Positions 1 to 11,000 of a stretch of 64,000 bases of DNA are shown one piece after another. The stretch covers positions 4,650,001 through 4,714,000 of the forward strand of contig NZ_CP182236.1 of assembly GCF_048077055.1 (NCBI RefSeq), read 5' to 3'. Within the stretch, counting starts at the first letter, position 1. Every line of letters begins with the position of its first letter. This DNA comes from Egbenema bharatensis (lineage in GTDB: Bacteria > Cyanobacteriota > Cyanobacteriia > Elainellales > Elainellaceae). A program made the translations under genes and the position numbers. The notes below the pieces were generated by a model that worked only from the letters and a program-made list of their open reading frames with translations, searched no databases and was not told the origin of the DNA.

Positions 1-371
1 CTAGCGACATCAACACCACAATTGCCCTCGCGTTACTTACGTCTTTGGCATATTTTTATGCCGGATTCAGCAGGAAAGGTCTGGGTTACTTTGGCAACTA
101 TGTGCAGCCAGTACCCTTTATGCTGCCCTTCAAAATTATTGAAGATTTCACCAAACCACTCTCCCTGAGCTTCCGTTTGTTTGGAAATATCCTGGCAGAC
201 GAACTGGTGGTCGGAGTATTGGTTCTCTTGGTGCCTCTGTTTATTCCGCTGCCCGTCATGGCGTTAGGACTCTTCACCAGTGCGATTCAGGCATTGATCT
301 TTGCCACCCTGGCGGCGGCATATATTGGAGAGGCGATGGAGGAACATGGTGAAGGACATGAGGAACATTAG
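1..371 (+). CDS. atpB: F-type ATP synthase subunit a (C-terminal part; 5' end outside window)
   Basis: Open reading frame runs in from the left edge (frame of base 3) to the stop at 371. It encodes the proton-channel subunit a of the membrane FO sector. The visible part begins in the conserved SDINTTIALALLTSLAYF stretch and includes the helix with the essential Arg (LSLSFRLFGNILADE) followed by two membrane helices and a His/Glu-rich tail. It heads the seven ATP synthase genes and is called atpI in the cyanobacterial/chloroplast nomenclature. Only about 120 residues are inside the window, so the start cannot be given. Confidence 0.97.
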   Translation, partial: SDINTTIALALLTSLAYFYAGFSRKGLGYFGNYVQPVPFMLPFKIIEDFTKPLSLSFRLFGNILADELVVGVLVLLVPLFIPLPVMALGLFTSAIQALIFATLAAAYIGEAMEEHGEGHEEH

Positions 372-470
372 AAACTAGGTTCCTCAGAGGGGGTATCCGC
401 CTCCGTTCCCCCGGTAAACAAGTGTTTCAGGTGTTGATTGGTTGATAGCCACAACGCTTTGGAACCATCG

Positions 471-488
471 GTAGCGTAGCAACGCTAA
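471..488. other. Small hairpin between atpB and atpE
   Basis: TAGCGT (472-477) and ACGCTA (482-487) form a 6-bp stem with a 4-base loop in the 173-bp spacer ahead of the c-subunit gene. No T-run follows, so it is not a simple terminator. A processing or stability element that helps the high c:a stoichiometry is possible but only inferred. Confidence 0.3.
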
Positions 489-544
489 CCTACAACCACG
501 CTCGTTTCGTTGTTTATTTAGTGTAACAAGGTAAGGAAAACATC

Positions 545-790
545 ATGAATCCAACAATTGCTGCCGCTTCCGTTCTTGCTGCTGCATTAGCTGTAGGTCT
601 AGGTGCAATCGGCCCTGGTATTGGTCAAGGTAATGCGGCAGGTCAAGCTGTGGAAGGGATTGCTCGTCAGCCCGAAGCAGAAGGAAAAATCCGTGGTACG
701 TTGCTTCTGAGCTTGGCGTTCATGGAAGCGTTGACAATTTACGGTCTGGTGGTTGCACTGGTGCTACTGTTCGCTAACCCCTTCGCGTAA
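545..790 (+). CDS. atpE: F-type ATP synthase subunit c (ring proteolipid)
   Basis: 81 residues, the usual length for the c subunit, forming two membrane helices joined by a polar loop (ARQPEAEG). The first helix carries the Gly-rich packing motif GLGAIGPGIGQG and the second the proton-binding Glu61 (FMEALTIYG). The protein oligomerises into the rotating FO ring. A strong ribosome site (AAGGAAAA) lies just upstream of the ATG, as expected for the subunit needed in most copies. Called atpH in cyanobacterial naming. It sits between subunits a and b' in the standard cyanobacterial order. Confidence 0.98.
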   Translation: MNPTIAAASVLAAALAVGLGAIGPGIGQGNAAGQAVEGIARQPEAEGKIRGTLLLSLAFMEALTIYGLVVALVLLFANPFA

Positions 791-896
791 ATTTCTCACT
801 CCCTAGAGGCGCGATCGATCGCGTCTCTACCCCCTCTTTTTAATTTTGGTCGTTTTCGGAGTATCACCCCTTTCTATCTCACCGGGGTCAAAGAAT

Positions 897-1388
897 ATGA
901 TTCACTGGACTATCCTGCTCGCTGCTGAAGCTGCTGCCGAGGGCGGTAAAGGTGGACTGTTTGATATTGATGCCACGCTGCCGTTAATGGCGGTGCAATT
1001 CATTATCCTTGTCATTTTACTGAATGCAGTTTTTTACAAGCCGTTAGGGAAAGCGATCGACGATCGGAGTGCTTACATTCGCACGAATCTAGCCGAGGCG
1101 AAGGAGCGAATCTCAAAGGCAGAAAACCTGGCAAAACAGTACGAGCAAGAACTGGCAGAGACTCGTCGTAAATCTCAAAGCCTGATTGCAGAGGCGGAGG
1201 CAGAGGCAGAAAAAATTGCGGCTGGACAAATTGCCGAAGCTCAACGGGAAGCTCAAGCCCAGCGAGAAGCAGCCCAGCAGGAGCTAGATCAGCAAAAGCA
1301 AGCGGCATTGCAGTCGCTAGAGCATCAGGTGGATGACTTGAGCCGTCAGATTCTAGAAAAGTTGATCGGGTCACAGACGGTTGGTTAA
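897..1388 (+). CDS. atpF2: F-type ATP synthase subunit b'
   Basis: The cyanobacterial second peripheral-stalk subunit (atpG in older cyanobacterial naming). The reading frame is open from a TTG at 846, but the ATG at 897 (MIHWTILLAAEAAAEGGKGG) gives a normal 163-residue protein and is preferred. One N-terminal membrane helix (about residues 28-46, LMAVQFIILVILLNAVFYK) is followed by a long Ala/Glu/Gln-rich amphipathic helix that pairs with subunit b to form the stator. b and b' share the single-helix plus coiled-coil plan, which is why two such genes lie side by side here. Confidence 0.93.
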   Translation: MIHWTILLAAEAAAEGGKGGLFDIDATLPLMAVQFIILVILLNAVFYKPLGKAIDDRSAYIRTNLAEAKERISKAENLAKQYEQELAETRRKSQSLIAEAEAEAEKIAAGQIAEAQREAQAQREAAQQELDQQKQAALQSLEHQVDDLSRQILEKLIGSQTVG

Positions 1389-1406
1389 GCAAAGCAACGA
1401 TACTGA

Positions 1407-1958
1407 ATGGTAATCATGGGGACTTTCATAGTACTGGCTGTTGAGGCGGTCGCGGAAGCGGAGGAGTCGGGGTTTGGCCTAAACTTCGACATCCTGGAGA
1501 CAAATATTATTAACCTGGCGATCATTATTGGTGTTCTGATTTACTTTGGTCGCGGATTCCTGGGTAAGACGCTGGCCGATCGCCAAGCTCGGATTGCCGA
1601 GTCGATTCAAGAGGCGGAACAGCGGAAGAAAGAGGCGGCATCTGCCCTGGCAGAGGAGCAGCAGAAATTAGCTCAGGCGCAAACGGAAGCATCCCGCATT
1701 CTGGCCGAAGCCGAAGAGCGCTCCAAGGCGGTTCGGGAAGCGGTGCTGGCTCAGGCGCAGGAGGATATCGAGCGCATGAAGGCAGCAGCGGCCCAGGATC
1801 TGTCCAGTCAGCAAGACCGGGTGATGAACGAACTTCGGCAGCGGATTGCGACGCTTGCCCTGGAGCGAGTGGAAGGTCAGTTGAAATCTGGATTGAGTGA
1901 ATCTACTCAGCAACAGTTGATCGATCGCAGTATAGCCAGTATTGGAGGTCACTCATGA
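1407..1958 (+). CDS. atpF: F-type ATP synthase subunit b
   Basis: 183-residue peripheral stalk subunit: a membrane helix at roughly residues 34-53 (IINLAIIIGVLIYFGRGFLG) and a long charged coiled coil. Both the ATG at 1407 and the ATG at 1416 are possible starts; the first is used. The gene overlaps the delta-subunit gene by four bases (ATGA at 1955-1958), indicating translational coupling of the two stator parts. It follows b' after only 18 bases. Confidence 0.95.
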   Translation: MVIMGTFIVLAVEAVAEAEESGFGLNFDILETNIINLAIIIGVLIYFGRGFLGKTLADRQARIAESIQEAEQRKKEAASALAEEQQKLAQAQTEASRILAEAEERSKAVREAVLAQAQEDIERMKAAAAQDLSSQQDRVMNELRQRIATLALERVEGQLKSGLSESTQQQLIDRSIASIGGHS

Positions 1959-2515
1959 GATCCACACTCCTCTCCACAGAAATTGCTGAACCCTATGCTC
2001 AAGCTTTAATGTCTCTGGCGAAGGATAGTGATCTGGTCGATCGCATTAATGACGACATTAGCTCTCTGCTCAATCTGCTGAAGGAATCTGATGAGCTGCG
2101 GCTCTGCATGACGAGTCCTATGTTTAAGCCAGAGCAGAAGAAGGGGATTCTGAATCAGTTGGCAGGTGGCGATCAGCTTCATCCCTACACCCAAAACTTT
2201 TTGATGCTGTTAATCGATCGGGGGCGGATCGTTTTCCTGGAACCCATTTGCAAGCAGTTTCAAGCTCTGGTGCGTCAACTGAAGCAGGCGGTTCTGGCGG
2301 AAGTCACGTCAGCAGTGGATCTCTCTGAAGAGCAGCAGGAATCCATTCGCCAGAAAGTGACGGCCCTGACCCAAGCTCAACAGGTTGACCTGGACATTAA
2401 GGTTGACCCCAATCTGATCGGCGGTGTCATCATCAAAGTGGGTTCACAGATTCTCGATCTCAGCCTGCGGGGGCAACTGCGCCAGCTTGGAATGCGGCTA
2501 ACTGGAGCGAGCTAG
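1955..2515 (+). CDS. atpH: F-type ATP synthase subunit delta
   Basis: 186 residues, matching the OSCP/delta family that caps the F1 head and binds the b/b' stalk. The N-terminal helical bundle (AEPYAQALMSLAKDSDLVD) and the C-terminal motif (DPNLIGGVIIKVGSQILDLS) are typical. The start overlaps the atpF stop. A 104-bp spacer separates it from atpA. The cyanobacterial literature calls it atpD. Confidence 0.95.
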   Translation: MRSTLLSTEIAEPYAQALMSLAKDSDLVDRINDDISSLLNLLKESDELRLCMTSPMFKPEQKKGILNQLAGGDQLHPYTQNFLMLLIDRGRIVFLEPICKQFQALVRQLKQAVLAEVTSAVDLSEEQQESIRQKVTALTQAQQVDLDIKVDPNLIGGVIIKVGSQILDLSLRGQLRQLGMRLTGAS

Positions 2516-2619
2516 AACCAGGATTAGTGCTCCAGAATTCAGGGATCCGCTAATCCTGCCTCCAACCTCTAAAACGGTTTATCCTTCACCCTTAACCTTT
2601 TACTGAAAGAGAAAAACCA

Positions 2620-4140
<1,521 letters not shown>

Positions 4141-4313
4141 TTGGTTATCGGGGATCGGGAGTCAGGGATCAGCGATCAGAGTCAAGTGGTTCATTCTGAT
4201 GCTTGACCTGCTCCCCACTCCCCTCTATGTATGGGCGATCGCTCCTTCGGAGTCGCTGTGCGAACGCAATTGCCCCTACTCCCTACTCCCTACTCCCTAT
4301 TCCCTACATAGTC
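4141..4313 (+). repeat. atpA-gamma spacer with heptameric direct repeats
   Basis: The 173-bp spacer holds a run of ACTCCCT-type heptamers at about 4276-4307 (three near-identical copies plus variants) and one GCGATCGC palindrome at about 4236. The same heptamer family recurs at 40,650-40,725, 56,439-56,480 and 61,220-61,330. It opens spurious reading frames upstream of the true gamma start. Confidence 0.7.
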
Positions 4314-5267
4314 ATGGCAAACCTCAAGGCAATTCGCGACCGAATTCAATCGGTCAAGAATACGAAAAAGATTACTGAAGCAATGCGTCTGGTGGCAGCA
4401 GCCAAGGTGCGTCGGGCCCAGGAGCAGGTGATTGCGACTCGCCCCTTCGCCGATCGCCTGGCCCAGGTTCTTTATGGCTTACAGACTCGCCTGCAATTTG
4501 AAGATGTGAATCTACCGCTGTTGAAAAAGCGGGATGTTCAAACCGTTGGTCTGCTGGTGGTGACAGGCGATCGGGGTCTCTGCGGCGGTTACAACGCAAA
4601 CGTGATCCGTCGGGCAGAAAACCGCGCCAAGGAACTTCAGGCGGAAGGGCTGAACTACAAGTATGTTCTGGTGGGACGAAAAGCAACCCAGTACTTCCAA
4701 CGCCGGGAGCAGCCAATCAGCAGTACCTTCATTGGGCTGGAGCAAGTTCCGACTGCCCAGGAGGCTTCCCAAATCGCGGATGAACTCCTATCGCTGTTTC
4801 TCTCAGACGAAGTCGATCGGGTGGAGCTAATCTACACCAAGTTCGTTTCCACCATCAGCTCTCGTCCGGTGGTGCAAACCCTGCTTCCTCTAGATCCTCA
4901 AGGACTGGAAGCGTCTGACGATGAAATTTTCCGGTTAACCACCCGTGAAGGTGTATTTCAGGTGGAACGGCAGCGCGTGGATGCTTCTGCGATTCCCCCG
5001 ATGTCAAAAGACATGATCTTTGAACAAGATCCCGTCCAAATTCTGGATGCATTGTTGCCGCTGTACCTGAACAACCAGTTATTGCGGGCCCTGCAAGAGT
5101 CAGCCGCGAGTGAATTGGCAGCTCGGATGACAGCCATGAGCAACGCCAGCGAGAATGCGAGTGAGTTGATCAAGACGCTCACCCTGTCCTACAACAAGGA
5201 GCGGCAGGCTGCCATTACCCAGGAAATTCTGGAAGTGGTCGGTGGAGCAAACGCACTGGCGGGCTAA
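4314..5267 (+). CDS. atpG: F-type ATP synthase subunit gamma
   Basis: 317 residues from the ATG at 4314 (MANLKAIRDRIQSVKNTKKI), the conserved family start; the upstream open frame is repeat-derived. It is the central rotor shaft of F1 (atpC in cyanobacterial naming). It has the photosynthetic-type insertion in the middle (about residues 195-245, from LDPQGLEASDDEI to MSKDMIFEQDP), and that insertion lacks the regulatory cysteine pair of chloroplast gamma, as is usual in cyanobacteria. The C-terminal helix (MTAMSNASENASELI) is canonical. Last gene of the cluster, followed by a terminator. Confidence 0.96.
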   Translation: MANLKAIRDRIQSVKNTKKITEAMRLVAAAKVRRAQEQVIATRPFADRLAQVLYGLQTRLQFEDVNLPLLKKRDVQTVGLLVVTGDRGLCGGYNANVIRRAENRAKELQAEGLNYKYVLVGRKATQYFQRREQPISSTFIGLEQVPTAQEASQIADELLSLFLSDEVDRVELIYTKFVSTISSRPVVQTLLPLDPQGLEASDDEIFRLTTREGVFQVERQRVDASAIPPMSKDMIFEQDPVQILDALLPLYLNNQLLRALQESAASELAARMTAMSNASENASELIKTLTLSYNKERQAAITQEILEVVGGANALAG

Positions 5268-5299
5268 ACCTGGCGTACCTGATGCGTATCTTAACTGGA

Positions 5300-5331
5300 G
5301 GGCATCTCTTTATGAGATGTCCTTTTCTGTT
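5300..5331 (+). terminator. Rho-independent terminator after the ATP synthase genes
   Basis: GGGCATCTC (5300-5308) pairs with GAGATGTCC (5314-5322) through a 9-bp stem with one G-U pair and a TTTAT loop, then TTTTCTGTT. It lies 33 bp after the gamma stop. Confidence 0.8.
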
Positions 5332-5358
5332 ATGTTAATCTCCGATCAATCGTTGAAT

Positions 5359-5883
5359 TCACTTGACAAGCAGTTCATTCAGCTTATTTCTCAAAGCTGG
5401 TGATACTACCAATGGATTGTAAACTTCGCCTTCATAGGGGTGCCAAACATAACCTGGGCTGAAAGGACGGAATTTGGTCGAGGCTCCAAACAATCGCCAG
5501 ACTGACTCCGCTAACACTAAGCCTGGAAAGCTAATTTCAGGGTTTTCTGTACTCAACTCACTGTAGGTTCTAAATTCATCCACTTCCACGCCCACTAAAG
5601 CATAGCGAAAGGGTGGAGCCGAGCGCAGCCGTTGATAGAGTAAGATGCCCAACTCTGTCATCTGGTAAGCAATGTCGGATTGATCAATTCCCACGTCACT
5701 GATGCCACTGGGACAAACCTGACACCACCAGTTTTCCTCAATATCCTGAAAAACTGCTGTATAACACTGGGACTGATGACCGCTGGAAAGAACCCAGGAA
5801 AGACCGTCAAAGTGCTGTGCGAATTGCTCGGCGGCAACCTGATCTGCACCACATTCAGCCGATAAACCAAATGCCCACACCAT
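5359..5883 (-). CDS. Unrecognised protein partnered with a Tse2-like gene; candidate immunity/antitoxin
   Basis: 174 residues from the ATG at 5883, which is one base beyond the stop of the upstream gene; the open frame extends further up, but that part overlaps the neighbour. I do not recognise a family. The protein is rich in acidic and aromatic residues, with no signal peptide or membrane helix. It contains a Cys-x-x-Cys-like CQVCPSG stretch and a C-terminal aromatic segment (FSPGYVWHPYEGEVYN). The tight coupling to the Tse2-like gene is the only clue to its job; an immunity or antitoxin role is inference. Last gene of the 11.9-5.36 kb minus-strand unit. Confidence 0.65.
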   Translation of the reverse strand: MVWAFGLSAECGADQVAAEQFAQHFDGLSWVLSSGHQSQCYTAVFQDIEENWWCQVCPSGISDVGIDQSDIAYQMTELGILLYQRLRSAPPFRYALVGVEVDEFRTYSELSTENPEISFPGLVLAESVWRLFGASTKFRPFSPGYVWHPYEGEVYNPLVVSPALRNKLNELLVK

Positions 5884-5884
5884 T

Positions 5885-6331
5885 TCAACTAACCCTCTCC
5901 CAGTCATTTTGGGTATTTGCCAATGCAGTCTCGTACTTTTCCAAAAGCATCGTGACTCTTGGCACAATGCTAACGTGAGTGGCACCGTCTTGGACAGCCT
6001 CAAGATCGCCACCAATTTTGCTATCTTCAATTTGCCACAGGGGATCTCTTCCCATTCCTCCAAAAGCTGAAGGTCTGCGAAAGGCAGGTAAGCTCTCGAT
6101 CGAGAGTGATGTGGACATCCCTTTCGTGCTTCTAACGGCTACAATCACCACCTCCCCTGTGGCTTTGCGTTCTGCTTCGGGTCGCAAATATCCCTGGGCA
6201 TTCAGCCAATCCTTCGGTATTTCTTCAATATCAATATCAATGCCAAGCCTGACTCCCAGGAGGCGAGCACTACGACCCACCTTGGGCTTGCCGTTTGCTT
6301 CTACCATGCCTCGATAGTAAAGTTTTGTCAC
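5885..6331 (-). CDS. Tse2-like ADP-ribosyltransferase-fold protein (putative toxin)
   Basis: 148 residues from a GTG start. The pattern resembles the Tse2 toxin family: N-terminal LYYRG with Arg7; GMSTS at 71-75, where Pseudomonas Tse2 has a Gly-Gly-Thr-Ser segment; the segment GGDLEAVQDGATHVSIVP with His119, like DLKVKQDS...ATHYTIMP of Tse2; and a C-terminal helix ending NDWERV like RQWEKA. In Tse2 the Thr-Ser pair and the His of ATH are, from memory, important for toxicity, and all are kept here. There is no signal peptide. It lies 19 bp after the HlyD gene and 1 bp before its partner gene. The function is inferred from motif similarity, not demonstrated. Confidence 0.65.
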   Translation of the reverse strand: MTKLYYRGMVEANGKPKVGRSARLLGVRLGIDIDIEEIPKDWLNAQGYLRPEAERKATGEVVIVAVRSTKGMSTSLSIESLPAFRRPSAFGGMGRDPLWQIEDSKIGGDLEAVQDGATHVSIVPRVTMLLEKYETALANTQNDWERVS

Positions 6332-6350
6332 GCAACCGGAATGAACAGCC

Positions 6351-7952
6351 TTACCGCACCGTTCTAAGATTATCCACCTGTCGTCTGAACTGATCGGTAA
6401 AGATGCTCATCACCGTTCGATCGCGGGTAATGATATTGGCGGTAATCGACATCCCGGTTTGGAGGGGAATATCTCGTCCCCCGGCCCGAATGACTTGTCG
6501 ATCCATCTCGATCTTGACCGGGAAGCGATAGAAGGGATTCACCTGATCCGGGGGCAGGGCATCAGATCCAATATGAACAATTCGCCCTTTAATATCACCA
6601 AACTCACTGAATGGGAACGTATCGATCCGAACATCAACCGGCATTCCCTCTTCAATGAAGCCAATATCCCGGTTGGTGACAAACACTTCAGCAATCAGCG
6701 CGTTGGTCGGCACCACCTTCAAAATGGGTTCACTGGTGTTGGCCACAAATCCCCGTCCCCTGGCTTGCAGGTCAAACACCACTCCATCCACCGGGGCCCG
6801 AAGTTCCTGATACCGCAGGGTTAGCTCCGTTTGACTGAGTTGGCTATTGATTTCCGCCAATCGGGTTTCATTGTCCAGAATCCGCTGATTCAGTTGACTG
6901 TCGATCGTGGCAATCTGCTGCTCGTTGTTAGAGATTTTTTCCCGCAGATCGGTGCTGGAGAGGGAAATCGTGTTCTGTAACCGCTCCCGCGCCTGGGCAA
7001 TGGCGAACTCTAACCGTTGTTCCTCTTGACTGAGCCGCTGTACTTCCGATTGAGATTCCAGAACCTGCTGCTCTTGACGAGTCACCTGTAACCGCTGGAT
7101 GCCCCCCTCCTCCAGCAAGGGCCGTAAATCACCCAGCACTTCTTCATCGATCGACAAACTTTGCCGAGCCGTAGCCAGTTGCGTCCGCACCTGATTCAAC
7201 TGTTCCTGAAGCTGAGACACCTCCAGACGAGCTGCCGCTTCCCGTGACTGGGACTCCGAGAGATTATCCCGTAACCGAGCTGCCTGATCGGGGGTCAGTC
7301 CAGCATCAATTGTCCCCGTTAGCTGAGACTGGTATAACCGATTTTCCGCCAGCAGAGCCGCCCGGTTGGCTGTCAACGCCTGAATTTCTGAGGACAAATC
7401 AAGCTGCTGCAACTGCGTCGAGTCGGGAGTTGCCGTGGTTCCATTCAGTTGCGATCGCAGGAACTGATTTTGTCGCTGGAGTAAGGACTGAACCTGTTCC
7501 AGTGACTGCCGTTCCGCTACCGCAGCCGTGGGGTCAAAGCGCATCAGCACATCCCCCTGGGTCACCCGCTGCCCTTCCTGCACATAGATTTCTTCCACAA
7601 CACCGCCTAAGGGAGCCTGCACAGGCTGCACTTGCCCTTCCGGTTGCAGTTGCCCGGTGGCTGGAACCGCTTCCTCAATCCGAGCGACCGAAGCCCAGAT
7701 AATGGCAACGCTGGCAAATCCCACGATGCCCCAGAGGATGGCCCGTGACCAGAGGCTGGTTTGCTGCAAAATCACAGGCTGGTCAAAGGCTTCAGTATGG
7801 GTTAATGAGTGGGATTCCTCTTCAACCAGTTCGCCATCGATCGCCGATTGATCGATTTCATCCCTGGGAGCCAGCACGATCGATCGCTGGTGCTTATCAC
7901 CATTGCGCTTGGCATTATTTTTCCCATTGTTTCCATTGCGTCGAATCATCAT
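6351..7952 (-). CDS. hlyD: HlyD-family periplasmic adaptor of a type I secretion system
   Basis: 533 residues. A charged cytoplasmic N-terminus (about 70 residues) is followed by one membrane helix (ILWGIVGFASVAIIWASV, about 73-90), a split lipoyl/barrel-sandwich domain (GVVEEIYVQEGQRVTQGDVL), a long coiled coil of Gln/Leu/Glu-rich heptads (about 150-390), the second lipoyl half (LRAPVDGVVFDLQ) and a beta-barrel domain ending MSITANIITRDRTV. This is the membrane-fusion part linking the ABC exporter to an outer-membrane TolC-like channel, which is not in this window. It lies 99 bp downstream of the ABC gene. Confidence 0.93.
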   Translation of the reverse strand: MMIRRNGNNGKNNAKRNGDKHQRSIVLAPRDEIDQSAIDGELVEEESHSLTHTEAFDQPVILQQTSLWSRAILWGIVGFASVAIIWASVARIEEAVPATGQLQPEGQVQPVQAPLGGVVEEIYVQEGQRVTQGDVLMRFDPTAAVAERQSLEQVQSLLQRQNQFLRSQLNGTTATPDSTQLQQLDLSSEIQALTANRAALLAENRLYQSQLTGTIDAGLTPDQAARLRDNLSESQSREAAARLEVSQLQEQLNQVRTQLATARQSLSIDEEVLGDLRPLLEEGGIQRLQVTRQEQQVLESQSEVQRLSQEEQRLEFAIAQARERLQNTISLSSTDLREKISNNEQQIATIDSQLNQRILDNETRLAEINSQLSQTELTLRYQELRAPVDGVVFDLQARGRGFVANTSEPILKVVPTNALIAEVFVTNRDIGFIEEGMPVDVRIDTFPFSEFGDIKGRIVHIGSDALPPDQVNPFYRFPVKIEMDRQVIRAGGRDIPLQTGMSITANIITRDRTVMSIFTDQFRRQVDNLRTVR

Positions 7953-8051
7953 GGCAGAAAAGTCCTTAGTTGGTCGGGAGTAGGGTGAGTCTGGTCGGTC
8001 GGGTTTCTACTCGACCATTACTGAGAGATTGGACTGACATTGGGACTGAGA

Positions 8052-11000
8052 TCAGGTTTCTTCGCTGACCGCTTGCTGCTGCTGATACAAGCAATAATAC
8101 CGTCCACGCAGGGACATTAGCTCGTCGTGGGTGCCCAGCTCTACGGGGGAACCCTTATCCATCAGTAGAATTACGTCAGCATTACGAATTGTACTGAGGC
8201 GGTGGGTAATAAAGAAGACCGTGCGTCCCTGAAACGCTTCCGCCAGGTTGAGACAAACCCGACGTTCCGAGTCATAGTCCAGGGCACTCGTCGCTTCATC
8301 CAGGATTAGCAAGCTGGGATTTTGGAGCACCGTACGGGCGATCGCAATCCGCTGCCGTTGTCCTCCAGACAGAGAGGCTCCCCGCTCACCCACTCGGGTG
8401 TTGTACCCATTGGGCAACTTCATGATGAACTCGTGGGCTACCGCAATTTCAGCAGCACGGATAATATCCTCCGGCGAAGCATCCGGGCAGGTGATGGCGA
8501 TATTTTCCTGCACCGTTCCTTCAAACAGGAGGGGTTCCTGGGGAACAATCCCAATCTGCCGGCGGAGGGAATAGAGTTCTACCTTGCCGATGTCATATCC
8601 ATCGATCAGAATCCGCCCTACCTCCAGGTCGTACAACCGGGGCAACAGCTTCATCAGCGTACTCTTCCCAGAACCACTCTGACCGACAATGCCAACAAAC
8701 GCACCCACCGGAAACTCTAGATTGACATTGGACAACTGCCAGGGGCCACTCGTGCCGAAGCGGAAGGAGACATCATCAAACGCGACCGCTCCCTGAATCG
8801 CAGGCATGGGAATGTTCTGGCGATCGGTTTCATCCGCTTCTGGCGAGGCATCCACAATATCGCTGAGACGTTCGATGGACAGTCCGACTTCCTGGAAGTT
8901 TTGCCACAGTTGCGCCAGACGGAGCAGGGGACTGGTGACATAACCCGCAATAATTCGGAAGGCAATTAACTGACCCAGGGATAGTTCCTGTTGAAGAACC
9001 AGGTACGCCCCAACCCAGATCACCAGTAGACCGGAAAGTTGGTTGAGGAAATTACTGGCAGCTCCAGCCGTCGTAGAGGTGAGGACGGTTTTAAAGCCCG
9101 CACTGACGTAGCGAGCATACCGCTGTTGCCACTGCCAGCGCGATCGCAGCTCCATATTCTGCGCCTTGACCGTTTGAATCCCCGACATCACCTCGACTAA
9201 GTAGGATTGGGTTTCCGCATTGCGCTCGGCTTTAACCCGGAGTTGTTGGCGAATCAGGGGGGAAGCCACCACCGCCAGCAGGATGAAGAGGGGCACTGTC
9301 ACCAGGGAAACCAGGGTCAGCACCCAGCTATAGAGCAACATCACCACGATGTAGATCACCGAGAACACCGCATCTAACACCACCGTTAGCGCAGTACCCG
9401 TCAGGAATTGCCGAATGTTTTCCAGCTCATTAATTCGAGTCGCCAACTCACCCACCGGACGACGCTCAAAGTACCGCAACGGCAGCCGCAGCAGGTGATC
9501 GATAATTTCTGACCCCAGGGTCATGTCAATCCGGTTGGTGGTATCCACAAACAGGTAAGTGCGGACGCTGCTGAGAATCGCCTCAAAGATGGCAATAATC
9601 ACCAGGAAAATGCCCAGAACGTGCAGGGTGCTCACACTCTGCTGGACAATTACCTTGTCAATGATCACCTGAATCATCAAGGGATTGGCCAGGGCAAACA
9701 GTTGCACAAAGAAGGAGGCGACAAACACCTCAATCAGCACCCGCCGATACTTTTGAATTGAAGGCAGGAACCAGTCCAGCCCAAATCGTTTCTGTGGCGT
9801 TTGGCGGGTCGATTGCAGCAGGAGAACCTCACCCCGATCGCCCCAGGTTTCAATAAAGTCGGCTGGCTTGCGGCGAATGATTCCCAGTTCCGGCACCGCA
9901 ATCACCATCTCCCGCTCGGTAATGCTGTAGAGCAGAGCCATACTGTCCTGCCATTCCACCAGGGCCGGAGCTTCCAGCCGACTGATCGCGCTAGCGGGCA
10001 CCATCACCAGTTGAGCATTTAATCCCATCATTTCAGCGATCGCACCGCACAGATCCAGGGAAACACCCCCTAGCCGCTCCATCTGGCTGACCAATACTCG
10101 CCGAATCACATCCCGCCGAAACGGCATATTGAAATGCTGACAGAGCATCTGGAAACAGGCCATGGTGACATCTGGCTGCCCCTTCCCGCGTACGAAGGGG
10201 AACTTGGTCGGAACGGGTTGCTGGAAACCGCTGCGGTAGGTTGGTTCTGGATCGGGTGGGCGATCGGGGGCGTAGGGAATATTATCCTCAGGAGCCTGCA
10301 CTTCCAGGGAATCGGCTTCATCAACCGACAGAACATCAGAAGGTTGTAAATCGGTTGTGCCCTGAAGATGGGTCATGCTCTGGGAAGTCGCCAGTGCCTC
10401 GGGGTCGGTGATGTCTTTGGGAAAGCCAATCACCCGCGCGGGTCTGTCTCCCACGACCTCCAGATAGGCTCCCAACTCCACCGACTTGGCATTCACATTG
10501 AGCCGACTGGCCACGGGATAGTTACTTACCTCTCCGCCGCTCACCAGCCACAGCCGATCGCGTTCCAACTGATTCAGGGGCGTTCGTCCAGGGGGTAAAT
10601 TACAAACCACCGCAGAGGATGCAGCCCGTACAGAAAGTTCCTTTAAGTCTGCATCGCCGATCGCCTGCCGATGGAGTTCAGCCCCCAGCAGATCAAACAC
10701 CTCAATCAGGGGACATTGCTGGCGGAAGGCTAGGGCGATCTGGGGTTCCCGTTCCAGTAACGCTAGAAAATCAGAAGCCGCCAGCGTCAGGCAAATGGTT
10801 TCATCGGAAGCGATCACCGTTTCACAGGCAACCCCCCGAATTAGACCCACCCAGCCAATGATCGCACCGGGCTTAAGCAGTTCCAGGGTGACGGGCCGCT
10901 GAGTCCGAGGATCATGGCCCAATAACCGGACTCGTCCTTCGTAGAGAATCGATAACTGGGCAGGCAGCTTATCTCGAATTAAAACCGCTTGCCCCATGCG

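Noticed and set aside
9680..10200. Active bacteriocin-type C39 leader peptidase in the ABC transporter
   Set aside because: The Cys of the D-C-G motif is Val; best read as a docking domain.
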